Shown here: positions 1 through 14,800 of the stretch, one piece after another | How the letters are laid out: every line of letters begins with the position of its first letter | Numbering within the stretch: the stretch's first letter is position 1 | From: Chrysomallon squamiferum | Taxonomy: Eukaryota; Mollusca; Gastropoda; Neomphalida; Peltospiridae | Direction of reading: 5' to 3' | DNA length: 64,000 nt | Assembly (NCBI GenBank): GCA_012295275.1 | Contig: CM022670.1 | Span: 12,923,083 to 12,987,082 of the forward strand | The notes under the pieces: generated by a model | What the model saw: the letters and a program-made list of their open reading frames with translations, nothing else | Database searches by the model: none | What the model was told of the DNA's origin: nothing | Made by a program: the position numbers and the translations under genes

Positions 1-983
1 GGGGAGAGGTGTGTTTGACAGATATCTAAATAACTAAATTTTGACTGAAAAATATTTTATTTTATTTTATTTATTTTAATTTATTTCATTTTGTTTTTTT
101 TTTTTTTTTTTTTTTTTGAAAATGGAATCCTTTAATATTTATTTTCACAATTTTAGAATATTTATTCCCAAAAAAAAATTAACGTAATAAAAAAGACCTA
201 AATTAAATTTAAATAAAAAAAAAGAAAACATTATATATCAATTCTCAAGGATTCTTCATGTCTGCTTTAATTTTTTAATTTTTTTTTTACTGCAAGTGAC
301 ATAATATAGAGTTAGAATTTCTTTATTTAAATCTTCAAATTTTGAACTTAATTGCTACAATTTATTGATTAAAATATATCAGTTTCTCTATGCAGAAAAA
401 GCACATGACAAATTCTGAGAATTTTATTATTATTTATTTTACATACATATTTTTTTTACACTCTCATTAACCCACATTTGCATGAATACTAATCTCCCCT
501 TCTAACAAACTAACATTGTTACTTAATAATTTAAATTACATTACTGTATTTATCCAGGAGTTAACAATTTTGCATAAAAATAATGTGGGTACAACAAGAA
601 TCGAAATACAGAACATTGAAACAGAAAAGGGGCTAAAAATAAAATGAAGAAATGAATGGTAAAATGTAATAATGTTCATACACAACAAATAAAACCATAT
701 GCTGCAATCTGATCAGTAATTGTTAAAAAACAAATTTGAAAAATTGTGCCTTAATCTTCTGATACAGATTTATCTTTTAGGCAATCCATTTCTATTGGGG
801 GTGGGGTGGAGTATTGTTTTTTTATTACACTTTTAAGTGATCTCATTAATGTTATTTATAGCACATAAAATGTTTTCCTATTTAAATCAAAGATCATGAT
901 CCAAGCCAGGGATTGGTTGATTTTGATACATCCATTTTCATCATTTCATTACAACTGAAATAGTTATATATTTTCAAAGTTGA

Positions 984-984
<1 letters not shown>

Positions 985-1042
<58 letters not shown>
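985..1042. repeat. (ATT)n microsatellite
   Basis: About 19 uninterrupted ATT units within the upstream intron. Confidence 0.95.
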
Positions 1043-1043
<1 letters not shown>

Positions 1044-1616
1044 AGTTGTATGTGCAAAAATACAGTATTTGTGACCTTCAGTAAATTATGTTTTAATTAG
1101 ATTCCAACCACTACATATTTTTCTTACCTCTGTTTCTATATTCACTACTTTTCTTGTTCAAACTGTTTAATATCCATAGTTAAAAAAAGACTAAAAAAAA
1201 TAAAAAAAATAAAAATAAGTAAATAAATTTTTAAAAACCCACAAAAAACAATAAAAGCAAAAAACAACAACCACAAAACAAAATATTTATTGTTTCTTAA
1301 TTAACTGTAAATGTTTTTTCCATTCCAACCATATAAAGGGAAAAAAAATGTATTATCTAGAACCCATTTTTAAACATTTAGTTGAAATGTTTGTGTTATG
1401 TAACTATTGTTGCTTAGTTTTAGTATTACATGTGCATGCATATAAACTTTTGTGGTTAGAATGGGAAAAAATTGTTTTATTGCATTTGATGTAATAACAA
1501 GCTGTTGTTATTTATTTATTATTCACTGAGCTGTGTTTGTTATGTCTGCTGTGTAATATCAATATAAATGTATGTCATGTATTTTGTGTGATGTTTATAC
1601 TGTAATGGCAGTTTGT

Positions 1617-1641
1617 AAAAAAAAAAAAAAAAAAAAAAAAA
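1617..1641. repeat. Poly(A) tract
   Basis: An A homopolymer of about 25 bases, preceded by non-coding sequence of slightly higher complexity. It could be a simple tract or the tail of an old retroposed fragment; no target-site duplication was evident. Confidence 0.85.
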
Positions 1642-2081
1642 TGTATTAAAAAGAGCCTAAAATGCCAAAGTCATTATATCAGCTTATATATGTTTCTAAT
1701 TACATTCATATAAGCATTATATTTATTTTTCTACACTCTTTTATATGTGTATTCTGTTGCATGAAGCCTTGAGTTATTTCTATATATCATATTTTTTAAT
1801 ATAATTATTTAAAAATGTGTATATTGCCAATGTTAATAAACTTTATATAATCTGCTATGCCTATTAATAAATCTGCCTGTTTTTTAATTTTTTTAAATTT
1901 ATTTTTACAATACATTAAAATCCATTAATTAAATTAACATCTAATAAAATAATATATCAAATACAACTTGAACAATGCTGATTAAATAAATTCTGTAATA
2001 TAAAAATCATGTATAAGTCAATTATATGATATGGATATTCAGATTTTTTGATTTTTTATTTATTGATTTTATTTGATAGTC

Positions 2082-2122
<41 letters not shown>
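2082..2122. repeat. (AAT)n microsatellite
   Basis: About 13 AAT units in the upstream intron. Confidence 0.95.
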
Positions 2123-2640
2123 TAATGATACATAATTAATAATTAATCTTGGCATGACATTTCCATGTAATAATAAAACAACTTTGAAAAATAAACAATT
2201 TTTAAAAAGTATTGATATTAAGCTGAACATAGTAATTTAATTAACTTTTTAAGGAAATAAGATTAAAAAAGGTATTCTACATTCATGGACATGATAGTTT
2301 AATAAAAAAATAAATAAATAAATAAATATTTTTTAAAATCTTTTTAAGCTTTTCATTATTACGTATATATATGCTGTACTGTCTAATATGCCAATTAACA
2401 GCTTCTCTGCATTTTAACATTTCTTTTCTTTATCTCTTCATAATATAAACAAAATAAATAGCAGTAAATAAATTATAAATGTAGATTTTCAGTATTATGG
2501 GTCTGTTCTATTTGCATTGTAGTAAATATTACTAAGTTAATTAGTTGTTAATACAAGTTTTTTAATCATTATTTTTAGTTAATTTGCAGTCTTTCCATTC
2601 TGTTATATAAAATAATCTTTATAATTAACTTTTACTTCAG

Positions 2641-2862
2641 ATTCATGACAAACGCTTAAGGCAGTACCGTGAGAATCTGGAAAATGTTGACTCTGAGTTG
2701 ATTACCAGTATGTGTAAGAAAAGGAAGCACCAGGATGGAGCAGAATGTGTAAAAGTGGATCTTGATTCCATAAACAGTCGTTACATGCATATGGTCAAAT
2801 GGGCAAGTGTCCGACTGAAGGACATTACAGCCATTCTTTCACAAGCAGATGTTGATGTGCAG
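2641..2862 (+). CDS. MACF1: Spectraplakin exon 1 of window: end of plakin domain
   Basis: This exon has 74 codons, phase 0 at both ends, with acceptor tttacttcag and donor gtaatt. It reads [17 protein letters not shown] onward, through [20 protein letters not shown] to QADVDVQ. The DSINSRY...L..W.S.RLKD pattern is a helical spectrin-like repeat at the C-terminal side of the plakin domain. The phase-0 donor lets it join either the giant plectin-repeat exon at 4351 or, if that is skipped, the rod exon at 26413. Confidence 0.9.
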
Positions 2863-5800
2863 GTAATTCTAATTTTGGTCTCTTAGAACTTGTTAAATAC
2901 TCCTAATGAATCTTACAACTGGGTTAAATGATGGTAAGGAAATGATGCTGTGGAATTTTTGGTGCTCCGGAACAGTTTTAAAGAATACTAAAGAGTTTCT
3001 TAAATGATGGACAAGAAGAATTTAAGTATATTTTGATTAAGTCTATTTTATTTTTTTTTTATCATTTTAGATATCAGAAATTGATTTTTGCTTTCTGAAC
3101 CATCCCATAATGTCATTTGAACTGTATGGTTTATCCAAATAATAGTTTATATGAACTAGACATTTTTGCTTGAATGATTGCAGTTTATTTCGACTCATTG
3201 AAAAAAGGTTATCTGATTTGATTTTCTTATCCTCTACACTACATAATAGCTGCTAAGCTTTAATACAACCATCATCATTAATATAACAGAGATTGATAAA
3301 AAGTCTTTTCTCACATTGAGGATGCTAGTGATGCTTTGAATGTTGGTGGTCAAGCAAAAAAGATTTGCAGTAAGCCACCTTGGATTCGAGTTCATCGATG
3401 GCTGGTATGTTTTCACATTTGATCAAACCAGCTGATTCGTGGTTTACTGATGGCACTTTAACATTATGTTTGGTTGCTGCATTCTTTATAATTTCTAGAC
3501 GATACAGACTATTTCTTTACAGCACACTTACATACATGTTTTATTATTTGGATTGCTGCACATTTGAGAGTGTTTTATCACAGCAATAAATATAGTGAAA
3601 TAAACATGGATCTGACAGTCCACATACATCAGGAATTATTTTAATAAATACATTTTAAATATATAATAGATATTAAAATAGTTCAATGCTTTATTCAGTT
3701 TAAACAAGATTGGTCAGTAAAAGATCATTTGACATTGCACTGCAACACAAAGTGTAAAATATTAGATTTTAATAATAAAAATAAACACATATATATTTTT
3801 TTTAAACTTTACCATAAGTATTATCATTACATTTTTTTCACATTTTGCATTGTATTTTACAATGATGTACTCAATATATGTGAGCATTTTTAAGAACTGA
3901 AAATTAATGTAATGTTTATTATTGAATTTATTACATACAATATGCTGTCTTACTAAAACCAGTAGTTATCACTCTGTTCATTGTATTCACTGTTTGTTGA
4001 CAAACTATTTGAACATTACTTGTCTTACTCTACAATTTTTTTTTTTTTTTTAATTAAAAACTTTTTTTTACTGGATTTTTTTATGTTCCTTTTTATTTTG
4101 TATATTAATTGATGTAAGCTTTATTTTATCATTAATCAATGTGTAAATTATTGTAATGACAGCTTTCAAATATATTAAATATCTCTTCCAAAGAAAAACT
4201 TGACATACCTTGAAATTATTTTATAATGGTGTCATGTCTTTCTATGTTTGTACAGTTTGTGTTTGAGTGGTATGTATGAATGCTTCAAAAAATAAAAATA
4301 AATTTGATAAACAAAAATTATTAATTACATTCATTTTTTCATTCTTTCAGTTCCAAATGGTGATAGATGATGAAATTCCACTGTTAAGAACATTCCGTGC
4401 AGAGTTGGCAAAGCGTTCCTCTATGTTGTTTGATGAAGACATGGAAGGATTCTACCATCAGCTGTCAGAATTTGAAGGCTACGGAAATTTCTCTGGAGCA
4501 TTTTTGGGGGCGAGTGACCAACATACATTCAACCAGGCAAATGCCACTGCTACTGCAACAGCTGAGTTTTCCACACAGAGAAGTACACATATGACACCCA
4601 TGGACACTTCTACTGTCAAAATACCTTCTGCAGGGGAACACAATTTAGCACAGTTATCCTTTGCATTACATCAAGTTGAAAGAGCATCAGCATCTCAAGA
4701 ATTTGTAGTTGAAGAGAGAGTGAAAAAACAAGCAGATCAACAAACGTTGATTACAGTGAAAAGCAATGAGGTATCTTCCAGAGGACCTGTTCTCTGTGAA
4801 TCAGCCATTTTCAATTCACAAACTCGTGAGAAACTGACTTTAGTAGAAGCTATTCAAACTGGTTTGATAGACCCTGTCAGCCAGACTTACAATGATCCTG
4901 TTTCCAAGAGAAGGATTCCATTATCTCAAGCGGTGTCACAAGGATTTGTTTCTGAAAGTTTGTATAAACAGTTGATATCTTCCTCTGGTATTAAAGATCC
5001 CAGATCCAGAAGAGATCTCACTGTTATTGAGGCAGTAGGAAGAAATTTGTATAATCCAGTTACTAACACAGTGAAAGACCCACTAACTGCAGAATCTGTC
5101 CCACTTCAAGAAGCTTTGTCTCGAGGTCTAGTGTCTGAAACCTGTAGAGATTCTCTGCTAGGTCAGTCTGTCAGTCTTACTTCAATTACCCATTCTCAAG
5201 CCTTATTTTCTCCCAGTGATCTTTCAAAAACTGAAGCCACTCTGAGTCTTGTTCAGGCTATTGACAAAGGACTTTATGACAAATCAATTGGAACAATAAC
5301 TGACCCTGTAAAATGGAAACAAATGACTATTCTGGAAGCTGTGGAATGTGGCAGAATTAATTCAGTCTGTTGTGAAATTGCTGATCCAGACAATGGAAAC
5401 TTCATATCACTGACAGAAGCAGTAAAAAAGGGTGTGATAGATCCTGTGTCTGGAGTTTATATTCATAAAGGTACCAACAGAAGAATTCCACTTGATGAAG
5501 CTGTACAACATGGGTTACTGCATCATCCCACACCATTGCTAGATGTTGTAGTTGATGGAGGTCTTTTGGAAGATGGCAAAGTCTATGATAAAACATCAGG
5601 AGAAACTGTAACTCTAATTGATGCCATAAATTCTGGGCAGATTGATGGTGACAGGAAATGTATTATGGATCCCAGAACTAATGAAATGACATCACTTAGG
5701 GATGCTGTGAAATGTGGTCTCATAAATTCCAAAGGAAATTATATTTCTCCAATTACCCACAGAGAAAAACCCTTATTGGATGCATTACAAGATGGTGATT

Positions 5801-8800
5801 TAAAACTTGTCAGTGAAGATATATCATTTTCAAGAAGTGGTATCAGAGATACATCTAGGAATCAAAATATTTCTGTGGCAGAGGCCCTGAAAAGAGGGAT
5901 TATAACAAAAAAAGGAACATACAAAGACACAAGAACAGGAACGGAAATGACCATAAAACAGGCTGCAGATCGTGGGTTTTTAGACCCTTCACTTGTCAGT
6001 GTCTTAAACCAGAAAACAGGACTTGTTGACAAGACAGGTCAACAAATTTCCATTCTAAATGCTATAGGACAGGACATTGTTATTCCTGAGGAAGGTGTCA
6101 TTAAGGACCAAAGAACAGGAGAAACACTCACATTCCAATATGCTGCAAGTCAAGGTATTATTACTCCTGATGAAGCCAAAGATATTCTAGAATTGATTAG
6201 TCCTGTTATCACATCTACCTCCATCCTCACTCGAATACATCCCACTCACAATGAAACTGTGACTAGATCCCTAACAATTTCTGAAGCAACATCAAGAGGT
6301 TTGCTTGATGATCGTACTCAAAGATATACTCATCCAGAGAGTGGATTGTCCATGTCTGTGCAAGAAGCAATTGAGAAAGGTTACCTTAGTCTTTCATCAC
6401 AGTGGCCAGACACATCAGTGTTCAAAACTTTTGATGAAGTAGATCATTCCCAGAGCACATATAAATTTACTTCAAAACAAATCAGTGAAGCCAAACATCC
6501 ACCAGCAGCTGCACCAGCTGCTTCTGTTGAATCAAGCTTTTTGACCAAAGCTGGTGGGTCATATTCCTTCACAATGACAAGTGTTACTCAGCCATCTGTC
6601 ACACAAACTGTCATCTCAGAGACAAGACGTATGACTCTGAAGTCTGTTATTGATCCTAGAACTGGCAAAGAAATAAACATAACAGAAGCCATGAAGAAAC
6701 ATCTTATAGACCTTGATGCAGGTACTTACAGAGATCCTGTCACAAAATCAACTATGCCATTGAACATTGCTGTTGAGAAGGGATACATTACAGCTGATCT
6801 TGTTTCTGAACCATCACCAGACAGTGGTGAACCTATAAAGGAAACGAGATCATTTTCCATTACAGGTGTGATACACCCAAAAACTGGGGAACGGCTGACT
6901 GTGAGTCGTGCAATACATGATAGAATTCTGGACCAAGATCAAGGTGTTTATCATGGACTTGACAAAACTGGCAGACCTTTGCCAATGCCAATTAGTGAAG
7001 CAATTCAGAAAGGTTTTGTTATTGCTGAAGACATAACAACAACTGTATCTCTGCCTGGATCAATGTTGAGAGAAACCAAAACATTTATGCTTAAGAGTGT
7101 GGTCCATCCACTGACAGGGAAAATACTTTCAGTTGCTGATGCTGTTGAACAAGGTATTATTGATGAATCAGAAGGACTTTATATAAATACTGTTACAGGG
7201 ACCAAGCTATCAATTCATGAAGCAATTGAGAAAAAACTGATTGAAGCAGAACTGACTTCAGTGAGTTCCAATACTGAAGCTGATGTGAATAAGATCACCA
7301 CCACCAAATTTTCTACACTTGCAGTCACAGCTGTTGTTGATCCACGCACTGGCAGACTCATTACAGTTCACAGGGCAATCGAAGAAGGAATTCTTGACCA
7401 TGCCAATGGAATTTACTATAATCCAGTAACTAAGGAATCTATGCAGCTTAATGAAGCCATTGACAGCAATTTGGTATTAGTGGACACAACAAAAGCAACT
7501 GAAGAAACTGACAGATCAAGCATCACCAGCATTCACATCACCGATGAGCAGGAGTCCAATGAGTGCATACTTGTTGAAGATGTCCACACTGAATCTATGA
7601 CTTTAAGCATCACTAATGTTATAGATCCAAGAACAATGGAAATGGTATCCTTTGAAGAGGCTGTAAAATCAGGCATCTTGAATATCAATGAAGGGATTTA
7701 CTTCAACCCTACCACTGGTGAAACTATGGCACTGGCATTAGCTATGGAGAAAGGTTTGATCCATGGAGAAATAACTGACAGAACCCAAGAAGAAGAACTA
7801 ATGAGAAGTTCAGTAATTTCTGACAAACCTGCTTTTCCTCTGAAAATGATAACATCTGTTATAGACCCACGATCTGGCAAACAGATATCAGTTGCAAAGG
7901 CTGTTAGGGAAGGTTTGGTAAATGTAGAAAAAGGCACATTTACTGACACGAGGACTGGCAATACAATAAAACTGGAAGATGCTCTCAAGCAAGGTTTTAT
8001 TAATCCATCAAAACATAGCAATACTGCCCAGCTGGAAAAATCAATGGATGAAGAAGATGCTTTTGAATCACAAGTTCTTTATAAGAAAATGTTGGACAAT
8101 GAACCTCACTGGTCACTTGTTGAAATGGAGCTTGAAAAGACCACATTAGAAGAACCAGAAGAATCAGCTGTTGCTACAGAAGTGCTGCATTATTCAACTG
8201 AAATAGAAAGCCACAGTCCACTGAATATATCTACCGATTCTGTGGATAGGAAAGGTGAAACATACTCCTTTCCTTCTAAAGAAGCAGAACCACTTGGTCT
8301 TTCATTCCTTGCTGCAGCCAAGCTGGGCATTGTGGATATGAACAGTGGAAAAGTTAGAAATCCTAAAACTGGGATGTGTATGACACTTGAACAAGCTATT
8401 GCTTCAGGTCTGATTGATGAAAGCAAACCAGCAGTATGTGACAATGCTGGAAAAATGGTAACACTTAGAGAGTGCCTTCACAGAAATCTGATAGATCCTA
8501 AAACCTGCCTGTTAGATAAAACCAAAGCTAAGAATGAAAAGATAAACCAGCCCCAGAAAGTGGATAAAATGAACTTGCTTGATGTTTTTGAAAGTGGACT
8601 TCTGAATGCACAAACAGGAAAGATTTATGATCCTATTTCAGGAAAGTATTTTTCTCTGCAGGAAGCTTTGGCTAAAAATATTATTGATGGCGCTATGGTA
8701 ACTGTTAAAGATACTCAATCTGGAGAAAGGGTGCCATTAAAACGTGCACTTGTTCAAGGTCTTATTGATGGTAATCGTTGTTTGGTATGGGACAAAAAGA

Positions 8801-11800
8801 CCAATAAAAGAATTCCTTTTGGAATAGCAGTAGAAAGAGGCTTAGTACAAAATATGTTTGATGAATCAACAGGCAGTGTGTTGGATGTACACACAGGCAA
8901 ATTGATTCCACTTGACAAAGCTCTAATTGAAGGAAAATTGAAGTCCACTGATGTAACAATTACAGATTCACAAACTGGGGATAAGATGTCCTTAGAGACA
9001 GCTTTAAGAAAAGGAATGGTTGACAGATCAGGTGAAGTTCTGGATTCAAGAACAGGGCAGAAAATGTCTGCTGATGAAGCCCTTAAAATGGGACTGCTAG
9101 CAGTTGTTGGTGCCCCAATTCTTGCTGGCAAAATGGTTGTAGATTCTGTTAAAAGAAGACAAGGCACAAAATCTAAAAGACCAGCAGGTATCATTGATAG
9201 TCAGGTGAATGGGATTAATGGTGAATTTCAACAAGAAGAAATTTCTAAACCAAGGACTACCATTGTGTTTGCTCGGCCTGGTGATGAGATTCGTCCAACA
9301 AAACCTGGACAGGACACTGACCAGTTCTCAGAGACAATACAAGATGGTGATATGGTAAGTGTGGTAGTTGGTCAAACACCTATAGACAATATATCCTCAC
9401 ATGTATCCTCTACACACACATCTAGTTCTTCTTTCAATACACATGACATGAAAGTGGAGAGAACAGAAGTTGATACAAAGCCTGTTTCTCTTTCCCATTA
9501 CCAGGACTCTTTGTCCACTTCTGGGTTCCATCATGATCCTGTCTCAAGTGCATATAAAGTCTCAAAAGAGTCCAAACTGCTGGACCATTCCCAACCACAA
9601 CTTGTTGAAAAAAATCTAGATATAGATTGGCAGTCAGGAAAGGTGACCATCATATCCTCGGGAGAACAATTGACTGTTGCCGAAGCTGTTCAGAAAGGTG
9701 TTTTAGATTCAGAGACTGTTGATAGGTTAGCAGAAACTGCCATTCCTAAACTCAGAAGTAGCAGAGAAATAAGTATTAACTGGGAAGATGGCACAATAAC
9801 TAAAAAGTCGACAGGCCTAAAATACACAGTAAATCAAGCTTTTGATGAACACTTCATTGACAGACCTACTGCAGAAACTCTTGTTGCAGTGCTGGGAGAT
9901 GGTGACCAAAGCAGACAGTCATCAACTGAACCTGGCAATGTACAAATGGCAACAGAAATAAGAAAGTCTGTAGTTGTAGAGAGCAAACCAGACATTCAGA
10001 CATTTGAATTCAAGCAGACAACATCCACATATAAAATATCAGAAACCACTGAAATCAGTTCAGCTCCATCACTGGTACATTTTGTTAAAAAAGAAATGGA
10101 TAACTTGACTCTTGGGGAAATGATCAAGGATAATTTGTTTGAAGCTGAAACAGGCAGAGTCATTGATCCTAGGACAGGCCTCTGCATGTCTGTGAAAGAA
10201 GCTCTAGAAAGAAACCTTGTGAATGGCAATGAATCACAGATCAGAGATCCAGCCAGTGGGAAAGTTATTACTCTGAACCAGGCAGTAGAGTCAAAGGTGT
10301 TTGATCCTCTCACAGGAAAGCTGAGCCATGTTGGTACAGGAGAAAAAATAACACTGCAAGAGGCAGTATATGAAGGTTTAATTCCTGGTTCTTGTGACTT
10401 TGATTCCAGTGGCAGTCCTATTGGTTTGTCTCCTCCACATAAACAAGCAATGTCATCTACAGTTGAAATTGAACAACTCCCATCCACTGTTGTTGGTATG
10501 TCAATGGAAGAGGCCAAAGCCAAAGGACTTGTCAACACAGACAGTGGAACATTTACGGAACCAATTACTGGTGATATCATGTCGCTAGCAGCTGCTGTGA
10601 GTTATGGATACATTACTTCTGGAGAACCAGAGAAATTAACCACAAAAACCATCAAAGTATCAAGTACGACAAAAGATAACTTCCAGGAAAGCATATCTCC
10701 AGGTGAAATGTATGTTAAGAAAGAAAAGATTATAGATGAAGGCAATGTGGATAAGATTTCTTTTGCAGAAGCTCTAGATATGGGATACATTGATCTGCAG
10801 ACAAAAATGTACACAGATCCTAACACTGGATCAAAGATGCCTTTAGAAGATGCTATCAGAAAACAGGTTATTGACACTGTAAAACCAATGGAGCCCATAC
10901 ATGTCACTGGTCTCAGCCTAGATACTGCACAAGAGAAAGGATTATTTGATACACAAGGACATTTTAAAGATCCATTATCTGGGGAAAAAAGGACATTTCA
11001 CCAAGCAGTTTCTTCTGGTTCACTGGATGGAAAATATTCTATATATGATGTCAAGTCCCAGAAGGTGATGACTATTGAAGATGGCATGAGTGAAGGCATC
11101 ATTGATCCAAGAACTGGTCAGTTTATTGAAGCAAGAACCAATAAGAAATTTACTTTGAATGATGCTGCAAAAATGGGCCTTATAGCATTGATAGGCGCTC
11201 CCGTGGCTGCTGCCATGGCAGTAAAACAGTCACTGGAAGGGGTTTTAGATGATGGTAACACACCTAAAATTGACAAGACTCGTGGAATATCCTTCAAGAC
11301 ATCTTCAGCCAGACAGCTGTCTCCAGGAACTCTAGAAGTAACACAGATTGAAGAAATCAAACCAAAATCACAACATAGTCCAGAATCTATGACTGTTATG
11401 GAAGCTCTATCCAGTGGGTACCTAAATACCAAAACAGGATTGTTTAAAGATCCAGTTTCTGGAAAAGAAATTACAATTAAACAGGCAATTAGTGATGGAT
11501 TGATAAAGGGAAAGTCGGCTGCAATTTCTGACCCAAACAATGGAAAAAGCATTAGTCTTGAACAAGCCTTTGCTGAAGGTATTTTAGATGCAACAGGACA
11601 TATAATGGACAAATCTTCAGGTAGAGTTAAGAATCTAGATAATCTCATCAGCAGTGGACTTGTACATGAAGTGACTGATACATCCACACCATCCAGCTCT
11701 GTCATTGTTAAAAGTAATAAAAAGATTAATGTTAGTTCAGTCTTTGATCCCAGTACACAAACTGAAATTTCCTTGCAGCAGGCTATAGACAGAAACATTC

Positions 11801-14800
11801 TAAACCTTGAATCTGCCACATATGTGGATCCCTTGACCAGACAGTCGGTAGCTATTTCTGAAGCTATTAACAAAGGTTTAGTATCAGGTTCTTTGATGGA
11901 CGATTCTGGAAGTGTCCAAGAAGTATCAGGTTTTGCAGCACAGGTTGAATTTTCAGAAAAGAAAACTATCAAACTGAATTCTGTTGTTGATCCATTTTCT
12001 GGTAAGAAAATTTCAGTAGCAAATGCTGTTGACCGAGGTATCATTGATAAGGAGGGCAAGTATTATTCTGATCCATTATCTGGGGAACAAATTCCACTGG
12101 ACATTGCTGTTGAGAGACATCTGGTTGATGCATCTGAGATCCAGTCTGAAATGACAACTGATGAAAGATACAAGAAATCTTCTGAAAGTTCAGTCACACA
12201 AAGCAGGTCAATTAACATTGAGTTTGTCACTGATCCAGCCACTGGTAAAGAAATGCATGTATCTGAAGCTTTAAAAGAAGGTGTTTTAAATACTGATGCT
12301 GGTGTTGTTGTAAATAAACAAACAGGGGAGAAATTATTTATTGGGGAAGCTGTTAAACAGGGGTTTCTAAGAGGTAGGGAAACTGATGTTAAGAGTTCAC
12401 TGAAATCTGAAAGAACACCTGAAAAATCCATGGGTAAATCAGACTTTACTTCGATCCAGCATGGAAAATCTTTTCCTCATGGTGAAAGTGTCTCTGAAGT
12501 TTCTGCAACATTTGTTCCAGCACCAAAATTTGTTGATTCAAAATCAGTATTTAAAACAAATGAGCAAGATTCATTCCCCAAAGGTCAGGTTGAAACTTCT
12601 GTGCTGCAGAAATCATTCAGTATCACAGGAATTATGGATCCAATCACAGGGATAGTCATTCCAGTGGCAGAAGCTGTTGACAAAGGCCTGTTTGATCCAG
12701 ACAAAGGTGAGGTTGTGGTTAAGAAAACTGGTGAAACTGTACCACTCGAGGAGGCTATAGAGCATGGTTTTGTCAGTGCAGATGTTGTTGAGGGTCAGGC
12801 TCCTCAAGACTTTGCCATCATAAAAGGTCTCGTTATAACTAGTGTGTCAGACCCCAGGACAGGACAAGAGATTCCAGTTAAAGAAGCAATCAACAAGGGA
12901 ATTCTTGATGAACACAATGGTATATATTATGACCCAACTACCTCTCTATCTCTGCCAATAGAAGAAGCTTTGAAACAAGGTTTGGTGGAAGGCAGAGATG
13001 CAACTAAAGCAGATCAACAGAAGCAGGATTCCAAACAGGTGAATGTCACTGGTGTTCTGGACCCAAGAACTGGTCAAGAGGTTAACCTAGAAGAAGCCAT
13101 TATTAAGGGGTTGGTTGACCAACATGTAACTATGTACACAGATCCTTTGACAGGAAGAACAATGAAAATAGAGGATGCCATGAAAGAGAGATATGTGTCT
13201 GGCTCAATCCAGACAATTTCACAAACACAGACAACCATAACAACTAAACGACCATCATTAACATATGACATTACAGGAGCACTTGACACACAAACAGGAA
13301 AGAAACTGTCCACCAAGGAAGCTGTAAAACATGGACTTCTAGACCCTTCTGGAACATTTAAAGATACACAGTCTGGTGAAATTGTTAGCTTGGCTGCAGC
13401 TATTAGAAGGGGTCTTGTTTTTACAGAGAAACTTGAAGATGGCTCATCACCCAGAATCACTGAACAGAAGAGTTATCGTGGAATACGATTCAAGGATGCT
13501 TTGCAGAAAGGGCATATTGATACAACAACAGGTACATTTTATGACAAACTAGATGGTATTTCATATTCTGTTGATGAGGCCATCAGGACACACAAACTGC
13601 TAGCAGAAGATGGATCCCCATTTCAATATAAAGGTGTACAGAAGAAAGGAATAACCTTCAGTTTCCAAAATGCTCTGCGTCTGGGTCTTATTGATCCTTT
13701 GACATGCCTGTTCTGGGATCAGCCTTTAGATAAACATATTTCTATAGAGGATGCAGTTAGGAAAGGTTGTCTATCACCAGTTGCTGGAAAATATGGAAGT
13801 CAGATAGGAGAGTCAGTTATTATTTTGAAAGGAGGAGCTATCCCAAGCAAAGACAATGCTGAAATGGTTATTGATGATCAGACTGGACAGTCATGTTCTA
13901 TAGAGGAAGCTGAGGAAAAAGGTTTGGTCAGTGTAGTTGAAAAGGATGAAAGTATTCCACTGAGTGATGCCTTTGATAATGGTCTGATAGATAAAGGAAC
14001 AGGATTATTTCATGATCCTAGAACTTCTGATGTTATGACTGTAGACCAGGCAGTTTTAAGTGGAAACCTAACTGTAAAAGATTACAAGCCAAAATGGGAT
14101 GAAATGGATCAGATTGACAGTCAGAAGGGAAAGGGACCTCAAAAAGAAAAGTTTTCCATATCAGAGGCAATTAAATGTAAAATGATAGATACTGACACTG
14201 GAATTTTCACTGACAAGGACACAGGAAAATCTCTGACAGTATCTGAAGCAATCTCTACAGGCTTCCTGGAACCAACAGTTTTAAAAGAACCTAAACAAAC
14301 ATTTATGACTGACAACAAAGATCAAATTGTCATCATCACTGAAGGATCACCTTTCCAACCCAAGCAAGATATTGTATTTAAAAATGGAGAGGTTGTTTCT
14401 AAAACTGCCACAGAGATAACTGTTACAAGTGGCAGTGCATCATTCATAGCCAAACCTGGGTTTTACATTGATTCCACTGGTAATGTAGTAAATACATCAA
14501 CAGGAAACAAAATGTCCATGAAAGAAGCAGTAATGTCTGGCATTGTGGAGACTGAAAAGGCTGAAGGGAAAGAATCTGTCCAGTTAGCAGGGGAAGAGAT
14601 TCCACCTGTGCTCAAGGTCACTTCACCAGCATCAACACCATCAACTCCTAGCCCAGGAGTGAGTATAAACTTTCCTTTCACATCCCATGCTGAGCTTTCT
14701 TCTCCCTTTGTTGCTTTCTAATTTCAGCATGCTTGTCCTTAATGTAAAACTTTCACACATTAGTTTCCCAAACACTCAGTGTTTAGAAGGTAAGTCCTGC

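Larger units (their letters stand above)
1..2640. other. Upstream intron, no coding exon seen
   Basis: This stretch is AT-rich with homopolymers and microsatellites and ends in a polypyrimidine tract and AG at 2639-2640. I found no open frame with splice sites that looks coding. It is taken as intron of the same gene because the exon at 2641 starts mid-protein. Confidence 0.75.

Noticed and set aside
3371-3404. Candidate 34-bp exon between ttgcag and gtatgt
   Set aside because: It starts with TAA in the required phase and its length would shift the frame.
4267-4350. Alternative start at ATG 4276 upstream of the giant exon
   Set aside because: The codons are intron-like (Lys/Asn/Phe/Ile), and a pyrimidine tract plus AG lies at 4341-4350.
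11118-12059. Long reverse-strand open frame (313 codons), with others at 9996-10580, 8754-9194 and 13074-13460
   Set aside because: They lie antisense to the plectin-repeat exon and arise from its codon composition; the forward frame is plainly coding.
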